A stretch of DNA of 48,161 nt, from the NCBI GenBank assembly GCA_903891095.1, contig CAITDI010000057.1:38329-86489 (forward strand), written 5' to 3'. The DNA comes from an uncultured bacterium (GTDB lineage Bacteria; Planctomycetota; Phycisphaerae; Phycisphaerales; SM1A02). The number at the start of each line of letters is the position of its first letter. Positions within the stretch are counted from its first letter, which is position 1. This document shows, piece after piece, positions 36,510 to 45,749 of the stretch. The position numbers were made by a program, and so were the translations under genes. The notes beneath the pieces are model-generated. The model was given only the letters and a program-made list of their open reading frames with translations, was not told the DNA's origin and ran no database searches.

Positions 36510-37951
36510 CGACCGACAACGCACACGCCGGCTACCGCTCGCCGCTCGAATCGCGCAACGCGAGCAAGGAGATGCGCGCGCTCTGGAGCGAGCAGCGCAA
36601 GTTCTCCACGTGGCGCCGCATCTGGCTCGCGCTCGCGGAGAGCCAGCACGAGCTCGGCATGCCGGTCACGCGCGCTCAGGTCGACGCGATCCGCGCGCAT
36701 CTCGACGACATCGACTTCAAGGCCGCGGCCGAGCACGAGTCGCGCCTCCGCCACGACGTGATGGCGCATGTCCACACGCTCGGCGACGCAGCGCCCGAGG
36801 CGCGCGCGATCATCCACTTCGGCGCGACCAGCCAGGACGTCGTGTGCAACGCGGACATCCTCGTGCTGCGCGACGCGCTCGCGGTGATCGCGGGCAAGCT
36901 CGCGCGCGTCGTCGATCGCCTCGGCGGCTTTGCCAGCAGGCACCGCGCGCTGCCGACGCTGGGATTCACGCATTTCCAGCCCGCGCAGCCGACGACCGTC
37001 GGCAAGCGCGCGACGCTGTGGGCGCAGGATTTCGCCATCTCGCTCGAGCAGGTCGAGTTCGCCGCGCAATCGCTGCGCCTCCGCGGGCTGCGCGGAGCGA
37101 CGGGCACGCAGGCGTCGTACCTCGGGCTCTTCGACCGCGATCCATCGAAGGTCGACGCGCTCGAAGCGAAGTTCGCCGAGAAGCTCGCGTGGCCGAAGGA
37201 CCGCATGCTCGCCGTGTGCGGGCAGACCTATCCGCGCATCGTCGACGCGCAGATCATCTCCGCGCTCGCGATCGCGGCGAGCGCCGTGCACAAGTGCGCG
37301 ACCGACATCCGCCTTCTTGCGAACAAGAAGGAGATCGAGGAGCCCTTCGAGAAGGACCAGATCGGCTCGTCCGCGATGGCCTACAAGCGCAACCCGATGC
37401 GCTGCGAGCGCGCGTGCGGACTTTCGCGCTTCGTGATGGGCCTCGTGAACGACCCGCTGCAGACGCACGCCACGCAATGGCTCGAGCGCACGCTCGACGA
37501 TTCGTCCAACCGCCGACTCGTGCTGCCTGAGGCGTTCCTCGCGCTCGATGGCGCGCTCGACATCATGTCGAACGTCGCCGAGGGCCTCGTGGTGTGGGAT
37601 GCCACCGTCGCCGCGAATCTCGCGGCGGAACTGCCCTTCATGGCCAGCGAGAACATCATGCTCGCGGCGACCAAGGCCGGCGCCGACCGCCAGGAGGCGC
37701 ACGAGGTGATCCGCGTGCACTCGATGGCCGCCGCCGAGGAAGTCAAGCGTTTCGGCCGCGCGAACGACCTCATGGCGCGCCTCAAGCGCGATCCGTTCTT
37801 CGCCAAGGTCGACCTCGATGGCGCGCTCGATCCCGCGAGCTTCGTCGGCCGCGCTCCCGAGCAGACCGACCGCTTCATCGCGACGGTCGTCGATCCGATC
37901 CGCAAGCGCTACGCGAGCTCGCTGTCCACCAAAGTTGAGCTTCGCGTCTGA
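36506..37951 (+). CDS. purB: Adenylosuccinate lyase
   Basis: 481 residues of the fumarase/aspartase superfamily, cleaving SAICAR and adenylosuccinate in purine synthesis. The signature SSAMAYKRNPMRCERACG (near residue 290), GFTHFQPAQPTTVGKR (catalytic His) and GATSQDVVCNAD are present. Length and the KRNPMRCE variant resemble the longer, eukaryote-like ADSL group. It is coupled to plsY by an ATGA overlap. Confidence 0.96.
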   Translation: MTTDNAHAGYRSPLESRNASKEMRALWSEQRKFSTWRRIWLALAESQHELGMPVTRAQVDAIRAHLDDIDFKAAAEHESRLRHDVMAHVHTLGDAAPEARAIIHFGATSQDVVCNADILVLRDALAVIAGKLARVVDRLGGFASRHRALPTLGFTHFQPAQPTTVGKRATLWAQDFAISLEQVEFAAQSLRLRGLRGATGTQASYLGLFDRDPSKVDALEAKFAEKLAWPKDRMLAVCGQTYPRIVDAQIISALAIAASAVHKCATDIRLLANKKEIEEPFEKDQIGSSAMAYKRNPMRCERACGLSRFVMGLVNDPLQTHATQWLERTLDDSSNRRLVLPEAFLALDGALDIMSNVAEGLVVWDATVAANLAAELPFMASENIMLAATKAGADRQEAHEVIRVHSMAAAEEVKRFGRANDLMARLKRDPFFAKVDLDGALDPASFVGRAPEQTDRFIATVVDPIRKRYASSLSTKVELRV

Positions 37952-37982
37952 GGCCGAGCTCCGCGTCCAAGGAACCGCCACC

Positions 37983-38561
37983 ATGCCGATCCCCCGCCTC
38001 TCGCTTGAACGGACCGCGCTGCTCGTGATCGACGTGCAGGAGAAGCTGCTGCCGACGATCTTCGACGCCGACCGCGTGGTCGCGAACTGCGCCGCCGCGC
38101 TGCGGATCGCCGAGACGCTCGGCCTGCCCGCGATCGTGACCGAGCAGTACACGAAGGGCCTCGGCCACAGCACGCCGGCGATCCTCGAGGCCGCCGGATC
38201 GCACGCCAAGATCTTCGAAAAAACCCGCTTTAGCGCGCTGACTCCCGAGGTCGACGCGCTGCTTTCGGCGCGCCGCTGCGACGACGTGCTGATCTGCGGC
38301 GTCGAAGCGCACGTCTGTGTCCAGCAGACGGTTCTGGACCTGCTTGCGTCGGGCCGCCAGCCGTTCCTCCTGACCGACGCGATTTCGGCGGGGCGGGTCG
38401 ACCAGATCGCCCCCGCGTTCCGCCGGATGGAGCGCACCGGTGCCACCGCCTCGGGCGTCCTCGGCGCCGCCTACGAGATCCTCGGCGACGCGGCCCATCC
38501 GCAATTCCGCGCGGTCCTCGGGATCGTCAAGACACTTCGCGCCCCTTTGACGCTACCCTGA
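37983..38561 (+). CDS. Isochorismatase-family hydrolase
   Basis: 192 residues, with AGGA 9 nt before the ATG at 37983. The Asp-Lys-Cys catalytic set is seen in LLVIDVQEKLLP, EKTRFSAL and CGVEAHVCVQQTVLDLL. It resembles the YcaC/ISOC1 branch, whose substrates are mostly unknown; it may be a nicotinamidase-like amidase. It lies 31 nt after purB, so it may be in the same transcript. Confidence 0.9.
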   Translation: MPIPRLSLERTALLVIDVQEKLLPTIFDADRVVANCAAALRIAETLGLPAIVTEQYTKGLGHSTPAILEAAGSHAKIFEKTRFSALTPEVDALLSARRCDDVLICGVEAHVCVQQTVLDLLASGRQPFLLTDAISAGRVDQIAPAFRRMERTGATASGVLGAAYEILGDAAHPQFRAVLGIVKTLRAPLTLP

Positions 38562-38638
38562 CCGCCCAATGATCGGACCCTCGGCCGTTGCCGCGGGTCT
38601 CCGATGCAGACTCAACGCGAAACACTCTGGAGGTACCC

Positions 38639-38824
38639 ATGGATCTCTACGACACCCTCTGCCGTCTCGTCCGTGAGGTTGAGGAAGACATGAAGAAGGC
38701 CACCGGCGGCAACAAGGCTGCTGGCACCCGCGTCCGCAAGAGCATGCAGGAAATCAAGGATTGCGCGCAGCAGATCCGCGCGAAGGTCCTTGAGATGCGC
38801 GGCACGGAGGATGGCGAGGCCTAA
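38639..38824 (+). CDS. Histone H1-like protein (Hc1 family)
   Basis: 61 residues. The start MDLYDTLCRLVREVEEDM at 38639 has GGAGGT 4 nt upstream. The central ATGGNKAAGTRVRKSMQEIK matches the Hc1 pattern 'GNKAA..RVR', the conserved helical part of chlamydial and planctomycetal histone H1-like DNA-binding proteins. The long Lys/Ala-rich tail of Hc1 is missing and the protein is nearly neutral, so it may act through protein contacts rather than bulk DNA compaction. GCTACCCT at 38552-38559 may be its -10. Confidence 0.8.
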   Translation: MDLYDTLCRLVREVEEDMKKATGGNKAAGTRVRKSMQEIKDCAQQIRAKVLEMRGTEDGEA

Positions 38825-38839
38825 GCCCGCCGTTCACTC

Positions 38840-39313
38840 GTGGCAAGCGCACAACTCATTGATCTCTCCACGATCGATCTCTCCCAGACCATCTGCGACA
38901 GCAAGGGTCTGGACGAGTTCCTTCCCCAGACCGGGCCGATGCGCCAGTGCGACCGGATCGTCTGGGTCAGCGAAGACCTCAAGACCTGCGTCGGCGCCAA
39001 GCTGGTCCGCCCGGACGAGTTCTGGTGCGAGCACCACATCAAGGGGCGGCCGCTCTTTCCCGGCGTGCTCATGATCGAAGCCAGCGCGCAGTGCGCGAGC
39101 TGGCTGTTCCGCAGGCGATTCCCTGCGCTGGGATTCCTCGGATTCCTGCGCTGCGACGACACCTGCTTCCGCGGGCAAGTCGTGCCGGGCGACACCTTCG
39201 TGATCGTCGTCAACGAGATCGAGGCGAACTCGCGTCGCTTCATCTCGAACGTGCAGGGCATCGTGCGCGGCAAGCTCGTGTTCGAGGCCAAGATCACCGG
39301 CATGGCGATCTGA
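38840..39313 (+). CDS. FabZ-like hotdog-fold dehydratase
   Basis: 157 residues from a GTG. [22 protein letters not shown] matches the FabZ active site (His and Glu in [20 protein letters not shown]). FabZ dehydrates 3-hydroxyacyl-ACP; variants act on other acyl thioesters. The ~25-residue N-terminal extension and the divergent remainder suggest a FabZ paralogue rather than the core enzyme. It is 15 nt after the Hc1-like gene, with no good ribosome site. Confidence 0.83.
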   Translation: [157 protein letters not shown]

Positions 39314-39331
39314 CCCCGGCGACTGCACGCC

Positions 39332-40354
39332 ATGCTGCCCCCGCTTCGATTTGCTCCGATTGCCAAGGCCCGCTCGTGGGGCGCCGCGCGTCTTGCGCGG
39401 TTGGGCAAGCCCACGATTCCCGGCGCGCGCGTCGGCGAGACATGGGAACTCGCGGATCTCCCTGATTCCATCGCAGATGGCCAGTCGCGCGTCGACGGCG
39501 GACCGTTCGCGGGCCGCACGATGCGCGAGATGCGCGCTGCGCACCACAAGGACCTGCTCGGCATCGCGACTCCCGCGCCCGACGGCGCGTTCCCGCTGCT
39601 CGTGAAGTTCCTCGACGCGGCCGACAATCTCTCGATGCAGGTGCATCCCGATGCCGCGTATGTCGCGGCGCATCCGGAGACGCACCTCAAGACCGAGGCG
39701 TGGATCATCGTCGAGTGCGAGCCTGGCGCGCGCGTGTATCGCGGCATCAAGCCGTCGACGACCGCGGATGCGTTCTACGCCGCGCTCGCCGCGGGTCGCG
39801 CGCTCGAGCACATCGAGAGCTACGAGGTCGCGCCGGGCGACTGCATCTACCTGCCGAGCGGAACCTGCCACGCGCTCGGCGGCGGCATTCTCGCGGCCGA
39901 AGTGCAGACGCCGAGCGACACGACCTTCCGCGTGTGGGACTGGGACCGCAACGATCCCGCGCGCCCGCTGCATCTCGCCGAGGCGCGCGCGTGCGTCAAG
40001 TTCGGCGCCGCGCAGGACGACGGCGTCGCCGGCGTGGTGCGCGCTGCGACCGCGCCGCGGCTCGAGGCTGCGGGAATGACCACCAAGCGGCTGTGCAAGT
40101 CGAGCTTCTTCACGGTCGAGTCGATCGAGGCCGCGCGCGCGGGAGCGATTCCGATTTCCGCGACCGGCGTGCCCGAGGTGTGGATGACGCTGCGCGGACA
40201 CGCGCGCTGGAGCACACCGTCTGGCGCGGTGGACGCGCCGGCCGGAGCGACGGTCCTGCGCCCCGCGGCGGTCGAGACTGGCTCGGTCGCGCTCGATGAG
40301 GGAGCGCTCGTCCTGCGGTTCATCTGCGCGAGTCCGCTCGACCGCGCGATGTAG
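39332..40354 (+). CDS. manA: Mannose-6-phosphate isomerase, class I
   Basis: 340 residues, the short bacterial form. Zinc ligands appear in LSMQVHPDAAY (Gln, His), HLKTEAWIIVE (Glu) and LPSGTCHALGGG (His). It interconverts mannose 6-phosphate and fructose 6-phosphate, supplying GDP-mannose for surface glycans. It lies 18 nt after the FabZ-like gene. Confidence 0.92.
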   Translation: MLPPLRFAPIAKARSWGAARLARLGKPTIPGARVGETWELADLPDSIADGQSRVDGGPFAGRTMREMRAAHHKDLLGIATPAPDGAFPLLVKFLDAADNLSMQVHPDAAYVAAHPETHLKTEAWIIVECEPGARVYRGIKPSTTADAFYAALAAGRALEHIESYEVAPGDCIYLPSGTCHALGGGILAAEVQTPSDTTFRVWDWDRNDPARPLHLAEARACVKFGAAQDDGVAGVVRAATAPRLEAAGMTTKRLCKSSFFTVESIEAARAGAIPISATGVPEVWMTLRGHARWSTPSGAVDAPAGATVLRPAAVETGSVALDEGALVLRFICASPLDRAM

Positions 40355-40438
40355 GACGGCGGCGGTCTCGCTGAAAATGCGCTGATTTCGCGGGAACAGC
40401 GCGTCTTCGGATGGCGACCCGCTGCGTGGATTACAACA

Positions 40439-41764
40439 ATGTTCCGAATGCTCGACCGTCCACTCGCCATCCTCGCCGCCATCGCCGCGCTCGGCCTCTC
40501 GCCGACAGCGCGCGCGACCGTGTACGAGGTCAAGGCGGGCGACGACTGGGCCGCGCTCGCGCCGAAGCTCGTCGCGGGCGATGAAGTCGTGCTGCTCGAG
40601 GGCGTCCACCGCGAGGCTGCGTTCAACAAGCTTGCGGGCGCGCCTGGCAAGCCGATCGTGTTCCGCTCGCGCGACGCGAAGTCGCTCGCCGAGATCGCGC
40701 CGAGCCGCGAGGCGATCCGCCTCGTCGATTGCAGCCACATCCGCATCGAGCGCGTGCTGGTCAAGAACGCGCGCCGCGCCGCCATCCTGATCGAGGGCAC
40801 AGGCGAGGCGCCGAGCACCGACATCGTCATCAACGATCTGCTCGTGATGGGCGTCAAGGATCTCGTCGAGGAGTCCGGACTCGTCGTGCGCGATTCCGAT
40901 CACATCGAGATCGCGCGTTCGCGCTTCGAGAACTGCCACGGCTCGGGCATGCACATCGAGAACTCGAGCAGCGTCAGCGTCGATCGCGTGCAGATGCGCG
41001 TGAGCAAGTTCGCCAAGACGGGGATCGCGCTGCTCGGCGAAGTCGATCAGTCGAGCTTTCAGCACCTCTGGATCGCGGGCGGCATCGAGACCGCGCTTTC
41101 GATCGGGGCGACGGACGTCGCGCGGCATGCGCCGTCGGTGCCCGTCATCCACGAGATGCCGGAGCAGATCGATACGTCGCGGCTAAAGACCCCGCCGGCG
41201 AATGAGGCCAAGCCCGAAGCCAAGCCGGAAGCCAAGCCGGAGGCCAAGCCAGAAGCCAAGCCCGAACCAACGCCAGAAGCGCCGCCCCCGCCCGCAACCG
41301 AAACTCCAGCGGCCGCCGTCGCCCTCGTCCGCAACGTGAACTTCAGCGACGTGCTCGTCATCGGCGCGGACCGCGCCTTCGACTTTGGCAGCTGCGACCA
41401 GGTTTCGGTCGCGAACTCGACCCTCGTCGGCGCCCGTGAAGAGGTCTACCGCTTCACCAAGCCTGCCGACGGACGGACGACCGCGACGATCCGCTTTCGC
41501 AACAACATCATCACGTGGGAGCCCGGTGGGCTGCGCCGCATCGGCCACATCAACGAAGGCGCCAGCGTGAAGGGCTTCATCCTCGGACCGAACATCTGGT
41601 GGAGCAACGAGTTGCCCAGCGCCCTTCCCCTTCTGGGACCGGCAGGCGCCCCGTTCCTCGGCACGCTGGAATCGCCCCAGCGGATCGACCTCGACCCCGA
41701 TCTCGACGACCAGAACCGCCCCCGCGCGCAGGAAGCCAAGACCTACGGTCAGAGCGGCAACTGA
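40439..41764 (+). CDS. Secreted right-handed beta-helix protein
   Basis: 441 residues with a signal peptide (~1-26). Residues ~80-230 carry short beta-coil repeats (IRIERVLVKNARRAAILIEG, DSDHIEIARSRFENCHGSG, SSSVSVDRVQM) typical of parallel beta-helix proteins such as polysaccharide lyases. A Pro/Glu/Lys/Ala linker (~257-285) splits the helix; more beta-coil repeats follow (~300-400). No catalytic residues can be assigned. A structural or glycan-binding role is equally possible. Confidence 0.75.
   Translation: MFRMLDRPLAILAAIAALGLSPTARATVYEVKAGDDWAALAPKLVAGDEVVLLEGVHREAAFNKLAGAPGKPIVFRSRDAKSLAEIAPSREAIRLVDCSHIRIERVLVKNARRAAILIEGTGEAPSTDIVINDLLVMGVKDLVEESGLVVRDSDHIEIARSRFENCHGSGMHIENSSSVSVDRVQMRVSKFAKTGIALLGEVDQSSFQHLWIAGGIETALSIGATDVARHAPSVPVIHEMPEQIDTSRLKTPPANEAKPEAKPEAKPEAKPEAKPEPTPEAPPPPATETPAAAVALVRNVNFSDVLVIGADRAFDFGSCDQVSVANSTLVGAREEVYRFTKPADGRTTATIRFRNNIITWEPGGLRRIGHINEGASVKGFILGPNIWWSNELPSALPLLGPAGAPFLGTLESPQRIDLDPDLDDQNRPRAQEAKTYGQSGN
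41207..41266 (+). repeat. Five 12-bp tandem units encoding AKPE in the beta-helix protein
   Basis: GCCAAGCCSGAR repeats five times and decays into related Pro/Glu codons. It codes for an extended, charged linker and is likely to vary in copy number between strains. Confidence 0.9.
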
Positions 41765-41864
41765 ATCGCGCATCTCGGGTTGGAATCGTCGGTCGATCCA
41801 ACGCGTCCATCTGGCCTCGCCGCGCCCGCGGCGAACGCAAGCTTCTCAGCTCGGAGTCTCAAGC

Positions 41865-42434
41865 ATGGGCCAGCCCTTCTCGGAGCGCGTCCTCAAGCAC
41901 TGGATCGAACGGCTTACGCCGAGCCTGATCCAGGTGTCGTTCGGCATCTGCCACGACCGGCACAAGGCGGAGGAGATCGTGCAGGAGGCGTTCATCCGGC
42001 TGTGGAAGTCTCCGCCCGATGCCGGCGAGCCCGCGATCGGCAGCTGGATGCGCTCGACGGTCACCAACCTCTCGATCAGCGCAATCCGCCGCAAGCGCCG
42101 CACGTGGACCCTGATCGACGAGTCGGGCACCGCGCACGACGTACGCGCCGAACGCCCCGGCGCCGAGAGCGCCCGCCGCGAGGACGTCGCGCGCGTGACC
42201 GATGCGCTCGAGCGGCTCGATCCCGACAAGCGCGCGATGATCATGCTGCGCGTGAACGAAGGCCTCTCCTACGAGGCGATCGCCGCGCACCTCGGCGTGC
42301 CGATCGGAACGGTGATGAGCCGTCTCAACCGCGCGCGCCTCGCGCTGCTCGAGGAGCTCGGCGAGAACGACGCGGACGCGTCGCGCCGGCCGAGCGAATT
42401 CAACATCAACAGGTTCCGCGACGCATCGCGGTGA
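41865..42434 (+). CDS. ECF-type RNA polymerase sigma factor
   Basis: 189 residues. Region 2 (CHDRHKAEEIVQEAFIRLW, ~28-48) and region 4 (EGLSYEAIAAHLGVPIGTVM with SRLNRARLALLEE, ~128-165) are clear; region 3 is missing, as in extracytoplasmic-function sigma factors. GGAG lies 8 nt upstream of the ATG. The next gene, 10 nt away, encodes a membrane anti-sigma factor, so it is probably held inactive until an envelope signal arrives. Confidence 0.93.
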   Translation: MGQPFSERVLKHWIERLTPSLIQVSFGICHDRHKAEEIVQEAFIRLWKSPPDAGEPAIGSWMRSTVTNLSISAIRRKRRTWTLIDESGTAHDVRAERPGAESARREDVARVTDALERLDPDKRAMIMLRVNEGLSYEAIAAHLGVPIGTVMSRLNRARLALLEELGENDADASRRPSEFNINRFRDASR

Positions 42435-42444
42435 GGACACGACC

Positions 42445-43254
42445 ATGCCACTTCCATCCGAACCGAACCGACCGACGCCCGTGACCTGCAGCGACCTCAA
42501 GGCCGCGCTCTCGGCGTACCTCGACGACGAGCTCACCCGCGACGAGCGCCTGCACGCCGATGCGCACTTGATCGACTGCGGCAAGTGCCGCACGCTGGTC
42601 GAGCGCGCCGAGGCGCTCGACGACACGCTGCGCCGCAAGTTCGCCGAGGACCTCGACGCCGCCGCGCAGGAGATTCCCGCGGATTCCGTCGACACCGCCG
42701 CCATGCAGGCGCAGGTCTTCGCGTCGATCGGCGCGCGCGAACGCAAGCTCTGGCTGCCGCGCCTCGCGATCGCCGCGAGCATCGTCGCCGCGGTCGCCAC
42801 ATCGGTCGCGCTCTGGCGCGCGAGCAATGCGGTGCAGGGTGTCGGTCCGAGCGCGCCCGGCGAATTCGTGCGCGGCGACGATGCGCCTCGCGCCGTTCCG
42901 CCTGTCGCGGCGCCATCGCAGGGCGCGGTGCAGCTCGCCTCGCTCGATGCCGACGACCGCCAGCTGCTCTACTCGACCGGCGTCATCCTGCAGAACCTCC
43001 GCAAGTCGGGCTTCGACAACCCCGCGCAGCGCGAGGAACTGAGCGCGATCGCGCGCTACGACGAACTCGTCGACCGGCTCGACGCACTCGTCGCCCGCGT
43101 TGATCCCAAGGACCGCCCCGCCGTCACGCTCGCACGCGAGACGATCGAGGCCATGATCGAGACCTCGGCCGACCCGAAGCACTGGGACACCGTGCGCCGC
43201 GACATGGAGCGAAACGAACTCGACGTCAAGCTCGACCTCCTCAGCGAGGCGTAA
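42445..43254 (+). CDS. Transmembrane zinc-finger anti-sigma factor
   Basis: 269 residues. The N-terminal ZAS-type domain has CSDLKAALSAYLDDELTRDE and HLIDCGKC, the H-x3-C-x2-C zinc motif that binds the cognate sigma factor. One membrane helix lies near residues 108-127 (LAIAASIVAAVATSVALW). The ~140-residue extracytoplasmic part is helical and unrecognised. It is cotranscribed with the upstream sigma gene. Confidence 0.9.
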   Translation: MPLPSEPNRPTPVTCSDLKAALSAYLDDELTRDERLHADAHLIDCGKCRTLVERAEALDDTLRRKFAEDLDAAAQEIPADSVDTAAMQAQVFASIGARERKLWLPRLAIAASIVAAVATSVALWRASNAVQGVGPSAPGEFVRGDDAPRAVPPVAAPSQGAVQLASLDADDRQLLYSTGVILQNLRKSGFDNPAQREELSAIARYDELVDRLDALVARVDPKDRPAVTLARETIEAMIETSADPKHWDTVRRDMERNELDVKLDLLSEA

Positions 43255-43258
43255 GCGA

Positions 43259-43303
43259 TCGAGCACATCGCCTTCGAGCACATCGCCGTCGAGCACATCG
43301 CGA
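43259..43303. repeat. Three 15-bp tandem repeats after the anti-sigma gene
   Basis: TCGAGCACATCGC plus two variable bases occurs three times in a row, starting 5 nt after the anti-sigma stop. The spacer 43255-43512 has no other gene; TGTGTATAGT (43402-43411) is a possible extended -10. Confidence 0.85.
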
Positions 43304-43512
43304 TCGCGCGCGTCTGAGAACAGGCGACACAGGCAGTTCCTGCCAGCAACCTTGCGAGCTTTTGCCGAAGTGAGCGCGTGCGGCTTGGTCGGCGGGGTTC
43401 CTGTGTATAGTCCCCCGCTCAAGACAGCCCGCGCAAGGATGCCGGGCAAGGAAGCACAGCCGGAAGCCCAGCCGGAAGCACAGCCGGACGCCCGCGCTCA
43501 GAGCCCCCGCGA

Positions 43513-43857
43513 ATGGAATCCCGAGGCCCCATCCCCTTCAACGCCGCCGTCGCCTACGGCATCAAGCCGAACTCGGCGACGCGCACGACGCAGCCGCGGG
43601 CCGGCTCCACCATCAAGCCTCCGTTCTCTCGCGCCGCTGCCGGTGAGCAGCTCGCGGTGAGCCTTTCCAGTCTGGTTTCGGGCAAGGTCGACTCGCCCGT
43701 CTCGCGCGGCGAGGGATTTGACGCTCCGCGGACCACGGCGACCGGTCAACCGGCCAAGACCCCCGCTGGCTCGATGCAGATGTACAGCCGCGCCGCCGAC
43801 CGCATCGAGGTTGCGACCGCCGTAAGTCTCGGTCGCACGATCGACACCCGCGCCTGA
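43513..43857 (+). CDS. Small hypothetical protein
   Basis: 114 residues with GC3-rich codons, ATG at 43513 and no strong ribosome site. The frame is open back to 43411 but has no earlier start. The sequence (MESRGPIPFNAAVAYGIKPN, SLSSLVSGKVDSPVSRG, MQMYSRAADRIEVATAVSLG) looks like a soluble, partly disordered protein with a C-terminal helix; it recalls small flagellar-associated regulators but I cannot assign it. A TATAGT element lies at 43406-43411. Confidence 0.6.
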   Translation: MESRGPIPFNAAVAYGIKPNSATRTTQPRAGSTIKPPFSRAAAGEQLAVSLSSLVSGKVDSPVSRGEGFDAPRTTATGQPAKTPAGSMQMYSRAADRIEVATAVSLGRTIDTRA

Positions 43858-43912
43858 CCGCCGGCGCTCCGCTGCCACGCCCAAAAACCCACGGTGGAAG
43901 CCTGCAAGCCCT

Positions 43913-43941
43913 TTGCACGAGTTGCGTCGGGCGGCTATCTT
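43913..43941 (+). promoter_or_regulatory. Promoter of atpD
   Basis: TTGCAC (43913-43918) and TATCTT (43936-43941) are 17 bp apart, and the -10 is preceded by GC (GCTATCTT), the same octamer as in the S10 promoter. The predicted start near 43948 leaves a ~107-nt leader. Confidence 0.72.
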
Positions 43942-43955
43942 CTCCCCCTCTGTGA

Positions 43956-45497
<1,542 letters not shown>

Positions 45498-45531
45498 ACC
45501 ACGCGGTCAGCGCTGCTTCCTCAGCAAACTC

Positions 45532-45564
45532 ACGACCCCGGCCAACGCCGGGGTCGTTTTCTTT
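45532..45564 (+). terminator. Intrinsic terminator of atpD
   Basis: ACGACCCCGGC (45532-45542) pairs perfectly with GCCGGGGTCGT (45547-45557) around a CAAC loop, followed by TTTTCTTT. It confirms that atpD ends its own transcript. Confidence 0.92.
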
Positions 45565-45573
45565 GACTTTGGT

Positions 45574-45601
45574 TTGATTCTCGGGCTTCTTGGGCTACCT
45601 T
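45574..45601 (+). promoter_or_regulatory. Predicted promoter of the dockerin protease
   Basis: TTGATT (45574-45579) and TACCTT (45596-45601) are 16 bp apart, with GC before the -10 (GCTACCTT). It lies just beyond the atpD terminator and leaves a ~140-nt leader. Confidence 0.6.
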
Positions 45602-45749
45602 CGTCGGACTAGCGAGGGCCGCGCTGGTGCTGTCTTGTGCGTTCAACCAATCCTGCCCTCGTCTTTTCAAGGGTGGCGCGTCGACAAGCCCGTCGATTCA
45701 GCGTGTGAAGCTCGCGCCCGCCCATACGACCTAATTCAGAGGAGACCCC

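Noticed and set aside
38834-41152. 772-codon minus-strand frame opposite the FabZ-like, manA and beta-helix genes
   Set aside because: Arg-rich shadow; the three plus-strand genes have recognisable motifs.
43352-43660. Frame with EAQPEAQPEAQPD repeat before the small protein
   Set aside because: After the repeat it turns Arg/Ser-rich out of frame with GC3 bias; the overlapping frame at 43513 has normal codon use.
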